Of a DNA stretch of 64,000 nt, positions 46,752-55,492 are shown piece by piece; within the stretch, counting starts at the first letter, position 1; each line of letters opens with the position of its first letter. The notes beneath the pieces are model-generated. The model was not told the origin of the DNA. It was given only the letters and a program-made list of their open reading frames with translations, and ran no database searches. Origin of the DNA: Aliidiomarina quisquiliarum (GTDB lineage: Bacteria > Pseudomonadota > Gammaproteobacteria > Enterobacterales > Alteromonadaceae). Location of the stretch: assembly GCF_023922585.1 (NCBI RefSeq), contig NZ_JAMFTN010000053.1, positions 1-64,000 on the forward strand, written 5' to 3'. A program made the position numbers and the translations under genes.

Positions 46752-47590
46752 TGTGGGGGCGGGTACTTGGCACAGCGTTTGGTTTTATTTTTGGTAAAGT
46801 TGCCGGTGCTGTTTTAGGTTTTGTTATTGGCTACTGGTTTGACTGGAAATACGGCAAACCCTTAGCCGGGCATGGGGGCTTTAGCAGTTTATTTAGCGGA
46901 ACATCCGAAGCGCCAAAAGAGGCGACATTTTTTTATGCGCTGTTTGCTGCACATGGGCATATAGCTAAAGCAAAAGGCCGTATTAGCGAACAAGACATTG
47001 CCGAAGCCCAGCAGCTTATGAATGAGCTTGAATTGTCTGGTAGTGCTTTAGACGAAGCGCGCGATGCCTTTCGTGAAGGCAAAAGTAGTCACTTCCCTCT
47101 GGTTGCTACATTAACTCAATTTCGTCGTGACTATCATAACCGCAGGGCGGTACTGCAATCGTTTATGTTACAGCTCATAGCGCTATTAATTCGAGCCCAG
47201 CCGCTAACCAAAGACGCTTATGAATTATTACTGCAAGTAGCCACTACACTTGGTTTTACCCGATTTGAACTTGACCGTTGGCTGCTAATGGAATCGGCCC
47301 AGCAACAGTTCGATCGCTTTGTAAAATACAACCAACGCCGCGCTACCGTATTAAGTGCAGACAAGCATATTCTGTCGGCTTACAGTGTGCTAGGTATTGA
47401 GCCTAAGGTAACCGATCAGGAACTGAAAATAGCTTACCGTAAGTTAATGAGTGAACACCACCCGGATAAACTTGCCGCACAAGGCTTACCTGAAGAAATG
47501 CTAGCTAACACAACGCGACGGGCACAAGAAATTCAGGCGGCTTATGCACTTATTCGCAACAGCCGGGCCGAGTCGAATACATCCCGTTAA
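46751..47590 (+). CDS. djlA: Membrane-anchored DnaK co-chaperone DjlA
   Basis: The 279-residue J-domain protein has a Gly-rich N-terminal membrane segment (about 4-30, FGFIFGKVAGAVLGFVIGYWFDW), a central TerB-like helical domain (about 55-185), and a C-terminal J domain with YRKLMSEHHPDKL (HPD motif). It stimulates DnaK at the membrane. It overlaps murU by one base and meets the DUF3530 gene tail to tail with 4-bp overlap. Confidence 0.95.
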   Translation: MWGRVLGTAFGFIFGKVAGAVLGFVIGYWFDWKYGKPLAGHGGFSSLFSGTSEAPKEATFFYALFAAHGHIAKAKGRISEQDIAEAQQLMNELELSGSALDEARDAFREGKSSHFPLVATLTQFRRDYHNRRAVLQSFMLQLIALLIRAQPLTKDAYELLLQVATTLGFTRFELDRWLLMESAQQQFDRFVKYNQRRATVLSADKHILSAYSVLGIEPKVTDQELKIAYRKLMSEHHPDKLAAQGLPEEMLANTTRRAQEIQAAYALIRNSRAESNTSR

Positions 47591-48387
47591 AACCCTTCAT
47601 AAGCAAGCCAGCCATATACATATTGATGCAGCTGTAGTGCTTGGCCTGAAGTAACGGCATGGGGCAAAAATCGCTGGCGATAAGCAGGGTGTTGCAAGCG
47701 CCGAGCTTGTTTAACGCGGTCTGCGGCGGTGCTTGAGCTCCATGCACTAGCGTTCGCAGGTTGTAGATCGAGAACTGGGAATGAAAAGCTAGCTAATTGT
47801 GCCGCTAGGGCGTTATTTAAGTGCCATTGTGGCAAATAGGGGCCTACAACTACTAATGCATCGGGCGCAGGAATAGCTTCGGTGGCATAAAGTTGAATAA
47901 GAAACGCGGCCACCACCCCTTCAGCCACCACAATTCTATAACCTGGTTGTTGCTCTAGGTGCTGTAATGCTTGCGTTAACCGTTGCTGCAAAGGCTGGCG
48001 TAGCTCTGCAAGCGCTTCTTGGCTTATGGGTGTTGGAAAGGGGGTGTTATTGTCGGTTTGCCATGGCACGGCAGCTAGCTCGCTATAAGGTGGTTGTAGT
48101 GCATAACTTTGCCAACCATAGCTGGGCATAGTGTGGTATAGCTCACGAATAACAACGCTTTGGTACGGATGCATACCCCAGTTAGGAATATGTACCATTA
48201 AGCCCCGCACATAAGAAAGTTGATTTTGCTTATGCAGCAAAAGGTAACGTTGGTCGGGCAGTTCACTATCATTCACCCACTGCACTTCGCCGGGTGGCAA
48301 ATAATAGTCGAAATCGTTTGTTTGGCCGTTAGCATTGCTTGGCCAAATACAGTAAACAATTATTATCAACGGGGCTATATAGTTCAT
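47587..48387 (-). CDS. DUF3530 family exported protein
   Basis: The 266-residue protein has an N-terminal signal/anchor (MNYIAPLIIIVYCIWPSNANGQ). The body resembles DUF3530, which looks like an alpha/beta-hydrolase relative: VRGLMVHIPNWGMHPYQS, then RIVVAEGVVAAFLIQLYA where a nucleophile elbow would be, but the Ser is missing (AEG), and VVVGPYLPQW. It is probably not a hydrolase. I chose the ATG at 48387; the ORF extends to 48549 but that part overlaps rluA and lacks a signal peptide. The ribosome site is poor (AAGG two bases before ATG), so the start is uncertain. Confidence 0.65.
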   Translation of the reverse strand: MNYIAPLIIIVYCIWPSNANGQTNDFDYYLPPGEVQWVNDSELPDQRYLLLHKQNQLSYVRGLMVHIPNWGMHPYQSVVIRELYHTMPSYGWQSYALQPPYSELAAVPWQTDNNTPFPTPISQEALAELRQPLQQRLTQALQHLEQQPGYRIVVAEGVVAAFLIQLYATEAIPAPDALVVVGPYLPQWHLNNALAAQLASFSFPVLDLQPANASAWSSSTAADRVKQARRLQHPAYRQRFLPHAVTSGQALQLHQYVYGWLAYEGF

Positions 48388-48430
48388 AACCTTGTTATCG
48401 GCGTCGCCTAATAGTTCTGCAGTAAAAGTA

Positions 48431-49081
48431 TTAAAAACTAGGTGAACTATTAAACTGCATGGGTAAGCCGCTAATTGGGTGCGCAAAGGCAAGGTAACTA
48501 GCGTGTAGCTGCAAGCGGCTGGCTTGGCTAACCGCATGGGGTTGGCCATACAAACGGTCGCCTTGAATAGGGTGGCCCAAGGCCAACATGTGTACCCGTA
48601 GTTGGTGCGAACGGCCGGTAATTGGGGTTAGCTCAACCCGAGTCCAGGTTGGGCCACGATCCATAACAGTATAAAAGGTTTGTGCGGCTTTGCCGCTGTC
48701 GTGATCAACCATTTGCTTAGGCCGGTTAGGCCAGTCGCACCGCAGGGGTAAATTAATTTCGCCCGCATCTGTGGTTACATTGCCGTACACCACGGCTTGG
48801 TAATTCTTATCAACCAAACGCCGTTCAAACTGCTTACCAAGGTTACCCTGAGCAGGTTTGTGCAACGCCATAAGCAATATGCCCGACGTTGCCATATCAA
48901 GCCGATGCACAATGCGTGCAGTAGGTAAGGCGCGCTGTACCCGCCAAATAATGCTATCGAAATGCTCAGGCGCTTTGCCCGGCACTGTTAATAAGCCAGG
49001 CTGTTTATTGAGTACCAAAATATCGTCGTCTTGATACAAAATAGACAACCACGGAGTTTGTGGTGGTTGGTAATTAAACAT
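48431..49081 (-). CDS. rluA: Dual-specificity rRNA/tRNA pseudouridine synthase RluA
   Basis: The 216-residue enzyme isomerises U746 in 23S rRNA and U32 in certain tRNAs (E. coli numbering). Catalytic D62 lies in HRLDMATSG. LPLRCDWPNRPKQMVDHDSGKAAQT and ITGRSHQLRVHMLALGHPIQGDRLYG are shared almost exactly with E. coli RluA. I start it at ATG 49081 (MFNYQPPQTPW), which aligns with the E. coli 219-residue protein; the extra 26 residues up to 49159 would overlap the SDR gene. Nearness to djlA and lptD is conserved with E. coli. Confidence 0.94.
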   Translation of the reverse strand: MFNYQPPQTPWLSILYQDDDILVLNKQPGLLTVPGKAPEHFDSIIWRVQRALPTARIVHRLDMATSGILLMALHKPAQGNLGKQFERRLVDKNYQAVVYGNVTTDAGEINLPLRCDWPNRPKQMVDHDSGKAAQTFYTVMDRGPTWTRVELTPITGRSHQLRVHMLALGHPIQGDRLYGQPHAVSQASRLQLHASYLAFAHPISGLPMQFNSSPSF

Positions 49082-49127
49082 AAATACTGTATTGGCCCCG
49101 GGCTCACTTGGCTTTAGGTTGGTAAGC

Positions 49128-49862
49128 TTATTGGCAGGTAATGCCACCGTCGACAACAAATTCGGCGCCTGTTGAATAGCTCGAATCGTCTGAGGCTAAG
49201 TAGAGTACCAAGCTAGACACTTCTTCTGGTTTTGCCATTCGCTTTAGTGGAATTGTTTTAGCAAAAGCTTCCACCGCTGCTTTGGTGTCGCCTTGCATAA
49301 TCATAGGTGTTTCAATAACGCCAGGGTGCACCGAGTTTACCCGTATATTGAATGCAGCATATTCTAACGCGGCCGCTTTGGTCATGCCACGCACAGCAAA
49401 TTTAGAGTCTGTATAACCAATAGCGCCACCTACTAAGCCGTTAATAGACGATACGTTCACAATAGAACCACCTTGCGCTTTTTTCATTGACGGTAAAATC
49501 GCCTTCATTCCAAGGAAAACCGAGACCTGATTAATGTCTAAAATACGGCGGTAGGCCTCTAAAGATGTGTTTTGAATAGACGAAACCATTGTAATGCCAG
49601 CATTGTTAACCAATACATTAACAGCACCGAAGTGTTGCTCAGTAGTGCTGATTACCCGTGCCCAATCTTTTTCATTAGTTACGTTTTGTTGAATAAACAA
49701 CGCATTCTCGCCTAACTCGGTGGCTAGTGCGCTGCCCTTTTCTTCATTTAAGTCGGTAAGCACCACGCGTGCGCCTTCAGCAATAAATAAGCGTGCATGA
49801 GCCGCGCCCATGCCCTGAGCGGCACCGGTAATGATAACTACTTTATTTTTTAAACGAGCCAT
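49128..49862 (-). CDS. Short-chain dehydrogenase/reductase
   Basis: The 244-residue classical SDR has the cofactor motif TGAAQGMG (GxxxGxG) at about 12-19, NNAG, the catalytic Ser in VNVSSINGL, and YTDSK (Y-x3-K). LTDLN after the second strand suggests NAD(H) preference. The sequence is like FabG-related alcohol or hydroxysteroid dehydrogenases; the substrate cannot be set. The start is ATG at 49862 after AGAGG; the ORF to 49910 is too long for the family. It is an orphan metabolic gene, with no pathway partner nearby. Confidence 0.85.
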   Translation of the reverse strand: MARLKNKVVIITGAAQGMGAAHARLFIAEGARVVLTDLNEEKGSALATELGENALFIQQNVTNEKDWARVISTTEQHFGAVNVLVNNAGITMVSSIQNTSLEAYRRILDINQVSVFLGMKAILPSMKKAQGGSIVNVSSINGLVGGAIGYTDSKFAVRGMTKAAALEYAAFNIRVNSVHPGVIETPMIMQGDTKAAVEAFAKTIPLKRMAKPEEVSSLVLYLASDDSSYSTGAEFVVDGGITCQ

Positions 49863-49999
49863 GTATGTGACCTCTATAACGCTTTTGAATGCGCCCCAAT
49901 GACAAGGCATAAGCTTGCTACTTTAGCAAAAAACGACTGAGATGTTTTGTCTAACTAGCAATTACTGCTGGTTAAATGGCTAGTGTGAAACAACCCCGA

Positions 50000-50980
50000 C
50001 TAAATTGTTTTTATGGTTATATTACCATTTATAACATGTAATGCGTTGCTGCTGCTTAGTTGGCCAACACCTAGCGGCGCCGGCCCGGTGGGATCAACCA
50101 CTACATAGTGCATACCATTATGTTCAATGGTTATGTCTTGTGCTTGTGCATTTATGGTAAGCGCCAGCAGGGCGTGGTTTGGTAAATAAACCACCGCCAT
50201 ATTCATATTTGGCATGAGGCCCTTCAAAATAGCAGCCAATAAAGTAACTTTACTGTCGCAATCACCCTGGTTCTCTAAAAGAAGTCGAGCAGGAGTATGA
50301 AAGCCCTTACCACCACTATCAAGCCGACGGGTTAAGTCGTTATAAGGTATGGCCTGAACAAAGCTGGTGATTATACTTATGTATTCACGCACAGAAGCAC
50401 CACTTAAACTGTCTAAAAAGGAGCTGGCAACGGGCGTTAATAGTGCTGTATTAGCAATGGCAATACGAGCGTGATCAGGGGCAATACCGAATTGGTTTGG
50501 CGGCATAGTTAAGAAAGTAAGAAAGTTCTCCTGTAGCACTTTTTGTCGTTCTATGTGCTCTTGTTCACGCATGCGGTTAATACGCACTTGAGCTGCTTGT
50601 GCATCTCGTAGGTGGGGCTGGTATTTTATTATGTCGCGATAGCTATTAAGCCGAATTTCCATTTGATACCAACCTTGTTCGCGGGCAAAGAAAGCTAGTG
50701 GTTTCAGCAGAGCTCGATTTATCTGTTGGGGGCTTAAGGGCCTAAAATAAGCAATAGACTCGTGGGTTTTGGGCTCATCAAGACTAAAAAGCAGGGTTCT
50801 TTGTTGGTTTTGGTGATCAAGCCATTGGTAATGGAAGTCATACTGGGCTAGTAATGGCTTGTGTTCACGTTGGAAAAGAATTTGTTGCGCAGAAGCTATA
50901 GGGCTAAAAGTTGTTAATGTTGCAAGCAGAAAATAAAGCAGCAAGGACGCTGGATAGGCCAAACGTGCCTGCCGCCACAT
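50000..50980 (-). CDS. Exported transglutaminase-like protein
   Basis: The 326-residue protein has a signal peptide (about 11-31, SPIASA|QQ). A papain-fold transglutaminase-like core in the last third carries a Cys-His-Asp triad: C241 (NQGDCDSKVTLLAAIL), H269 (LPNHALLAL) and D296 (VVVDPTGPAPLG). The middle region (about 80-190) is helical and charged. Such proteins may be cysteine peptidases or amide-modifying enzymes; the activity here is unknown. Its start is 3 nt after the stop of the 95-residue gene upstream, so both are one transcriptional unit. Confidence 0.78.
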   Translation of the reverse strand: MWRQARLAYPASLLLYFLLATLTTFSPIASAQQILFQREHKPLLAQYDFHYQWLDHQNQQRTLLFSLDEPKTHESIAYFRPLSPQQINRALLKPLAFFAREQGWYQMEIRLNSYRDIIKYQPHLRDAQAAQVRINRMREQEHIERQKVLQENFLTFLTMPPNQFGIAPDHARIAIANTALLTPVASSFLDSLSGASVREYISIITSFVQAIPYNDLTRRLDSGGKGFHTPARLLLENQGDCDSKVTLLAAILKGLMPNMNMAVVYLPNHALLALTINAQAQDITIEHNGMHYVVVDPTGPAPLGVGQLSSSNALHVINGNITIKTI

Positions 50981-50983
50981 AAC

Positions 50984-51274
50984 TTAGAATTTCACTTCAC
51001 TTATAGGATTATCAGCGAACTTTAAGTCGATTTGATATTCCGTGCCGCCAGCGTTAACGAAAAAATAAAGCTTTTCACGCTTAAATAATTCATGCAAAAA
51101 CACATTTTTCACACCTGGCCGACGCTCAGGTAACCAGTCGGTTAATTCAACGCCGTAGCGATTCACTAGAATATTTTGAAACCGATCAGGGGTAACCAAC
51201 AATAACTCTTTGTTATCGTCAATCAATATAATTGTATTCCCCGTAACACGAAACGGCTCTTCTTGTCTGAACAA
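50984..51274 (-). CDS. Small protein of unknown function, first gene of a two-gene unit
   Basis: The predicted product is 96 codons, soluble, no signal peptide or membrane helix, about equal acidic and basic. FRVTGNTIILIDDNKELLLVTPDRF and EKLYFFVNAGGTEYQIDLKF look beta-rich. The start is a TTG at 51274, supported by GGGGAGGGG about 7 nt before it and by a good promoter 60 nt upstream; there is no ATG start. I do not recognise a family. It may regulate or assist the transglutaminase-like protein encoded 3 nt downstream. Confidence 0.6.
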   Translation of the reverse strand: MFRQEEPFRVTGNTIILIDDNKELLLVTPDRFQNILVNRYGVELTDWLPERRPGVKNVFLHELFKREKLYFFVNAGGTEYQIDLKFADNPISEVKF

Positions 51275-51328
51275 GGTTGTCCCCTCCCCTTCAAATAGTG
51301 CTTGCAGGCTATAGTGCTCACTAACGAC

Positions 51329-51357
51329 ACTATAACTAAAGTTTTAATACACGCCAA
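51329..51357 (-). promoter_or_regulatory. Good sigma-70 promoter with an inverted repeat across the -10
   Basis: On the minus strand TTGGCG (complement of 51352-51357), 17-nt spacer, TATAGT (complement of 51329-51334). TATAGTG at 51310-51316 and CACTATA at 51328-51334 form a 7-bp inverted repeat with 11-nt spacing, the second arm lying on the -10. This suggests repressor control of the two-gene unit downstream. Confidence 0.55.
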
Positions 51358-51358
51358 C

Positions 51359-51796
51359 TTATTGGCTGTGTAAGTTTAAATAGTCTTCGGCAATTAAGCA
51401 GGCCGACACACTGTCTATTTTGTCTTTTGTTAAACCACGGTAACCGCGCTCAGCAAATAATTCTTCTTTTGCACTTACGGTAGTTAAGCGCTCGTCTTGA
51501 AGTTCCACTTGCACGCCATAGCGACCATGCAGGCGATTGGCAAATTTACGCGCTAGCTGGGTTAGTTCCTGCTCACTACCGTCCATATTAAGTGGTAAAC
51601 CAACCACACATAAGGTGGGCTGCCAGGTTGCTAATAACTGTGCTGTGGTGTCCCAGTTGGGTTGGCCGTCTTTTGCTTTTAAAGCGGCTAAAGGCGAAGC
51701 ACTTTGGGTAAGGCTTTGGCCCACGGCGACACCAATACTTCTCAGCCCAAAGTCAAAAGCTAATATGGTGGTGGTACGTTTAGGAGAACTAGGCAC
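51359..51796 (-). CDS. ruvX: Holliday junction resolvase-like protein YqgF/RuvX
   Basis: The 145-residue RNase H-fold protein has [13 protein letters not shown] near the N-terminus, [23 protein letters not shown] and the C-terminal [13 protein letters not shown] acid. YqgF proteins act in 16S rRNA 5' maturation and perhaps in DNA junction processing. It overlaps yqgE by 8 nt in the conserved gshB-yqgE-yqgF order. Confidence 0.94.
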   Translation of the reverse strand: MPSSPKRTTTILAFDFGLRSIGVAVGQSLTQSASPLAALKAKDGQPNWDTTAQLLATWQPTLCVVGLPLNMDGSEQELTQLARKFANRLHGRYGVQVELQDERLTTVSAKEELFAERGYRGLTKDKIDSVSACLIAEDYLNLHSQ

Positions 51797-52343
51797 GGCC
51801 TACATCGCTGCTTAATTGCCAAACATCAATACCTAGTTTGGCAGTGGCTTTTTCCCAGCGTTCACTGCTTGGGGTGTTAAATAATACGTCGGTGTCGGCA
51901 GGAATAGTTAACCAGCTGTTCTCAGCTAGCTCTTCTTCAAGCTGACCAGCTTCCCAACCAGCGAAGCCAAGGGCAAGCAAATAACGAGCTGGGGCGCGGT
52001 CCGAGCCCAAAGAGTCTAAAATGTCTTTTGAAGTGGTCACCATTACGTCGTCACTCAGCTGAAGGCTGCTGCGCCATCCTTCTTGTGGCGAGTGTAAAAC
52101 GAAACCACGGTCAGTACCTACAGGGCCACCAGCAAACACCTGAATGTTTTCCAAGTTGGTATTGGTTACTGCCACGTCTACTTGTTTCAGTAGTCCAGCT
52201 AAAGTAATGTCCAAAGGCTGGTTTATCACCAGCCCCATAGCGCCTTCTTCGTTATGCTCACATATATAAGTAACCGAGCGCTCAAAAAATGGGTCTTTAA
52301 GGCTTGGCATGGCAATTAAAAAGTTATTTTGTAGACTATCCAT
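51789..52343 (-). CDS. yqgE: UPF0301 protein YqgE
   Basis: The 184-residue cytosolic protein matches E. coli Yqg[38 protein letters not shown] at the start and [23 protein letters not shown] later. Its function is not known. I use ATG at 52343 (MDSLQNNF) by family length; an in-frame ATG at 52361 is also possible, and neither has a strong ribosome site. It overlaps gshB by 8 nt and ruvX by 8 nt. Confidence 0.9.
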   Translation of the reverse strand: MDSLQNNFLIAMPSLKDPFFERSVTYICEHNEEGAMGLVINQPLDITLAGLLKQVDVAVTNTNLENIQVFAGGPVGTDRGFVLHSPQEGWRSSLQLSDDVMVTTSKDILDSLGSDRAPARYLLALGFAGWEAGQLEEELAENSWLTIPADTDVLFNTPSSERWEKATAKLGIDVWQLSSDVGRA

Positions 52344-53292
52344 GTTTTTTTGCCAATTCATTTTCTAATGCATCAAATAAGTCGCCAGCAATATTAATGT
52401 TATAGGTGTCTTCAATTTCACGCATGCAGGTTGGGCTGGTTACGTTTATTTCTGTTACTCGGTCACCGATTACGTCTAAGCCTACTAAATATAAGCCTTT
52501 TTCTTTTAAGGTAGGGCCAATTGCACGGGCTATTGCCCAATCGGTGTCGCTTAATGGCTGTGGCCGGCCTGTACCACCTGCGGCTATATTGCCGCGAGTT
52601 TCGCCCGCAGAAGGAATGCGAGCTAAGGCATAAGGAGCAGCTTCACCATTAATAATCAGAATGCGCTTATCGCCGTCTTTAATTGCCGGCAAGTATTCTT
52701 GCACCATGGTGTAGGTTTCACCGTGGTTGGTTAGGGTTTCTATGATTACGCCTAAGTTATTACCCGCGCTGTCGACGCGAAATATAGAAGCGCCGCCCAT
52801 ACCGTCGAGCGGCTTAATAATAATATCTTGATATTTCTTATGAAAGGCTCGAATTTGTTCAGCACTGCGGGTTACTAACATGCCAGGGATAAGGTCTGGA
52901 AACCAAGCGGTATATAGCTTTTCACCGCAGTCGCGCAGGCTTGCAGGGCGGTTAGCTACTAGGGCGCCGTCGCGCTGGGCTAAATCTAGAATATGGGTGG
53001 CGTAAACAAACTCCATATCAAAAGGAGGGTCTTTACGCATAATGATAATATCAACATCGCCTAGTTTCATAAGCTGGCGCTCGCCTAACTCATAAAAATT
53101 TTCGCTGCGGTCTGTTACCCGTAACGTGCGTGCAGAGCCATAAGGCACGCTACCGTCAATAAAAAGGTCAGCTAATTCGAAATAAAGCACTTCATGACCG
53201 CGAGCCTGAGCTTCTAAAGCTAAGCGGAAACTGGTGTCTTTATGCGGTTTAATGTCAGCAATAGGGTCCATAACGAAACCAACACGTGTCAT
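52336..53292 (-). CDS. gshB: Glutathione synthetase
   Basis: The 318-residue ATP-grasp ligase adds glycine to gamma-glutamylcysteine. Blocks: MDPIADIKPHKDTSFRLALEAQARGHEV, RKDPPFDMEFVYATHIL, IIKPLDGMGGASIFR, and EINVTSPTCMREIE (Mg/ATP site). A strong TAAGGAG lies before the ATG. It is upstream of yqgE-ruvX and downstream of rsmE by 30 bp. Confidence 0.97.
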   Translation of the reverse strand: MTRVGFVMDPIADIKPHKDTSFRLALEAQARGHEVLYFELADLFIDGSVPYGSARTLRVTDRSENFYELGERQLMKLGDVDIIIMRKDPPFDMEFVYATHILDLAQRDGALVANRPASLRDCGEKLYTAWFPDLIPGMLVTRSAEQIRAFHKKYQDIIIKPLDGMGGASIFRVDSAGNNLGVIIETLTNHGETYTMVQEYLPAIKDGDKRILIINGEAAPYALARIPSAGETRGNIAAGGTGRPQPLSDTDWAIARAIGPTLKEKGLYLVGLDVIGDRVTEINVTSPTCMREIEDTYNINIAGDLFDALENELAKKHG

Positions 53293-53322
53293 AATTACTC
53301 CTTAAAAACACTGAATTCGAAA

Positions 53323-54054
53323 CTAGCCAGCAAGATCTCCGAACTGGCATTGTAGCGCGGTTATAGCTGCAAGTGCAGCCGTTTCTGTGCGTAAAATGCG
53401 CGGTCCCATTTGTATACCTTGGCATTGGTGCAAATGACAGAGTGACACTTCTTGGTCGCTAAAACCACCCTCAGGGCCAATCAGAATTTCGAACGCCGTA
53501 TTCGGTTTTAATGTTGCCAGCGAATCGGCTGCGGTAGGCTCTAGCATTAATCGCTGGCCAAGCGGTGCCTGTGCTAGCCACTCGGTTAAGGTTAAAGCAG
53601 GACGCACTTCGGGCACATAATTGCGCCCACTCTGTTCGCACGCGCTAATAACAATACGCTGCCACTGCTCTTGCTTTTTCGTTAACCGCTCCCCTTGTAA
53701 CTTCACCGTGCAGCGCTCGGTAAATAATGGGGTAATCGACGTTACCCCAAGCTCCACCGACTTTTGCAGTACAAAGTCCATGCGTTCGCCACGCGAAATT
53801 CCTTGAGCAAGATGAATAGCAAGTGGCGACTCCACGTTATTTAGGTGGCTAAGGGCAATTTTCACCCGAACGTTTTTCTTGCTGGCGCTAATAATAGTGG
53901 CCTGGTACTCATGGTTATCGCCACAAAATAAAGTTAATTCAGCACCTTCACGCAAACGTAACACGCGACCAACGTGGTTGGCCGCGTCATCGCTTAGTTC
54001 AACTTCAGTACCTACGGCAATAGACGCAGCCTGATAAATACGCGGCGTACGCAC
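53323..54054 (-). CDS. rsmE: 16S rRNA (uracil1498-N3)-methyltransferase
   Basis: The 243-residue SPOUT-class enzyme methylates U1498 of 16S rRNA. It has the N-terminal PUA-like part (RIYQ... HVGRVLRLREGAELTLF), and the knot region LIGPEGGFSDQEV and MGPRILRTETAALAAI that binds SAM. The start is a GTG two bases after the metK stop, so translation is likely coupled to metK, which makes its methyl donor. Confidence 0.95.
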   Translation of the reverse strand: MRTPRIYQAASIAVGTEVELSDDAANHVGRVLRLREGAELTLFCGDNHEYQATIISASKKNVRVKIALSHLNNVESPLAIHLAQGISRGERMDFVLQKSVELGVTSITPLFTERCTVKLQGERLTKKQEQWQRIVISACEQSGRNYVPEVRPALTLTEWLAQAPLGQRLMLEPTAADSLATLKPNTAFEILIGPEGGFSDQEVSLCHLHQCQGIQMGPRILRTETAALAAITALQCQFGDLAG

Positions 54055-54056
54055 AA

Positions 54057-55199
54057 TTACACCGAATTTCTTAGTAAGTCTGCTTTATCGGTTTGTTCCC
54101 ATGGAAATTCATTTCTACCAAAGTGACCATAAGCAGCCGTTGCTTGATAAATAGGGCGTTCTAAGTCAAGCATTTGAATTAAGCCGTAAGGGCGTAAGTC
54201 GAAGTGTTTACGCACTAGTTTCACTAAAGTTTCGTTGCTGTGGGCACTGGTACCAAAAGTTTCAATGCTAATAGAAGTAGGCTCGGCCACACCAATGGCA
54301 TACGAAACTTGTAATTCACAGCGCTTCGCTAGGCCTGCGGCGACTAAGTTTTTAGCCACATAACGCCCCGCATAAGCAGCACTACGGTCTACTTTTGAAG
54401 GGTCTTTGCCCGAGAATGCACCGCCACCATGGCGAGCCATACCACCGTAGGTATCTACCATGATTTTACGACCGGTTAAGCCACAGTCGCCCATAGGACC
54501 ACCAATTACAAAGCGGCCCGTTGGGTTAATATGAAACTTAGTGTCTTTATGTAACCACTGTGCAGGTAGCACGGGTTTAATAATAGTTTCCATTACCGCG
54601 TCGCGTAGCTCGCTTAAGCTAATGTCTTCGCGGTGTTGGGTAGAAAGAACTACCGCGTCAATGGCTACCGGTACCCCGTTTTCATAAACAAAGGTTAGCT
54701 GGCTTTTGGCGTCGGGGCGCATCCAGTCAAGTTCGGTACGGCGTACTTCAGCTTGGCGCTCTACAAGCTTGTGGGCATACACAATAGGTGCCGGCATAAG
54801 TACGTCGGTTTCGTCGCTGGCATAGCCAAACATTAAACCCTGGTCACCTGCGCCTTGGTCAGCAGGGGCGCCGCGGTCAACGCCTTGGTTAATGTCGGGC
54901 GACTGTTTACCAATGGCGTTCAATACTGCGCAGCTAGCGCCATCAAAGCCCATGTCGGAATGGGTGTAGCCAATGTTACGGACCGTGTCGCGGGTGATTT
55001 TTTCAATGTCTACCCAGGCGGTGGTGTTAATTTCACCACCAACGAGCACCATGCCAGTTTTTACATAGGTTTCGCAGGCAACACGTGCTTTTGGATCTTC
55101 CGCTAAAATAGCGTCGAGCACAGCGTCGGAAATTTGGTCGGCAATTTTATCTGGGTGTCCTTCAGAAACTGATTCTGAAGTGAATACATGGCGTGTCAT
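54057..55199 (-). CDS. metK: S-adenosylmethionine synthetase
   Basis: The 380-residue enzyme makes SAM from methionine and ATP. Signatures: [25 protein letters not shown] at the start, [12 protein letters not shown] (ATP site), and [20 protein letters not shown]. It is near E. coli MetK in length (384). It heads a likely metK-rsmE-gshB-yqgE-ruvX transcript. Three MetJ-box-like octamers lie about 120 bp upstream, indicating methionine repression. Confidence 0.98.
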   Translation of the reverse strand: MTRHVFTSESVSEGHPDKIADQISDAVLDAILAEDPKARVACETYVKTGMVLVGGEINTTAWVDIEKITRDTVRNIGYTHSDMGFDGASCAVLNAIGKQSPDINQGVDRGAPADQGAGDQGLMFGYASDETDVLMPAPIVYAHKLVERQAEVRRTELDWMRPDAKSQLTFVYENGVPVAIDAVVLSTQHREDISLSELRDAVMETIIKPVLPAQWLHKDTKFHINPTGRFVIGGPMGDCGLTGRKIMVDTYGGMARHGGGAFSGKDPSKVDRSAAYAGRYVAKNLVAAGLAKRCELQVSYAIGVAEPTSISIETFGTSAHSNETLVKLVRKHFDLRPYGLIQMLDLERPIYQATAAYGHFGRNEFPWEQTDKADLLRNSV

Positions 55200-55317
55200 A
55201 AGTAGTCCGTTTTCTATTTAGCTAATGCGATGATAATTGCTGAAACACATGCAACAACAACTGATACGTATTTAATTGGTAAAAGGGTACATGAAACGAG
55301 CTGTAAAATCCACAGTT

Positions 55318-55341
55318 AGCCATCTAAAAGTCTAAACATCT
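55318..55341. promoter_or_regulatory. Three tandem MetJ-box-like octamers upstream of metK
   Basis: Consecutive octamers AGCCATCT, AAAAGTCT and AAACATCT (55318-55341) each match the met-box consensus AGACGTCT at 6 of 8 positions, in exact 8-bp register. Read from the minus strand they also match 6 of 8. MetJ binds such arrays with SAM as corepressor. They lie 119-142 bp before the metK ATG. Confidence 0.6.
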
Positions 55342-55380
55342 TTTCTAGGAAATGGTGCTTTGAGCAAGTAATAGTCATGA

Positions 55381-55467
55381 CTAGGTTTGCGCCTAGGCTG
55401 GGAATATAAGACAATACCGCGCATGACTGAGCCTGCCTCAAATATGAACGTTAGTACGGCTCATATT
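55381..55467 (+). promoter_or_regulatory. Inverted repeats in the tkt upstream region
   Basis: CTAGG-TTTGCG-CCTAG (55381-55396) is a perfect inverted repeat. AATATGA (55441-55447) and TCATATT (55461-55467) form a 7-bp stem 26 nt before the tkt ATG at 55493. Either may be an operator or leader structure of the tkt-epd-pgk transcript. I see no convincing promoter pair. Confidence 0.3.
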
Positions 55468-55492
55468 CTGTTTATCAATCAAGGAGTTTTGC

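Noticed and set aside
48388-48549. N-terminal extension of the DUF3530 protein
   Set aside because: It overlaps rluA in another frame and removes the evident signal peptide; the start at 48387 fits better despite a weak ribosome site.
55200-55492. SAM riboswitch before metK
   Set aside because: I could not find the stem arrangement or conserved core of known SAM riboswitches; MetJ-type boxes explain the region better.
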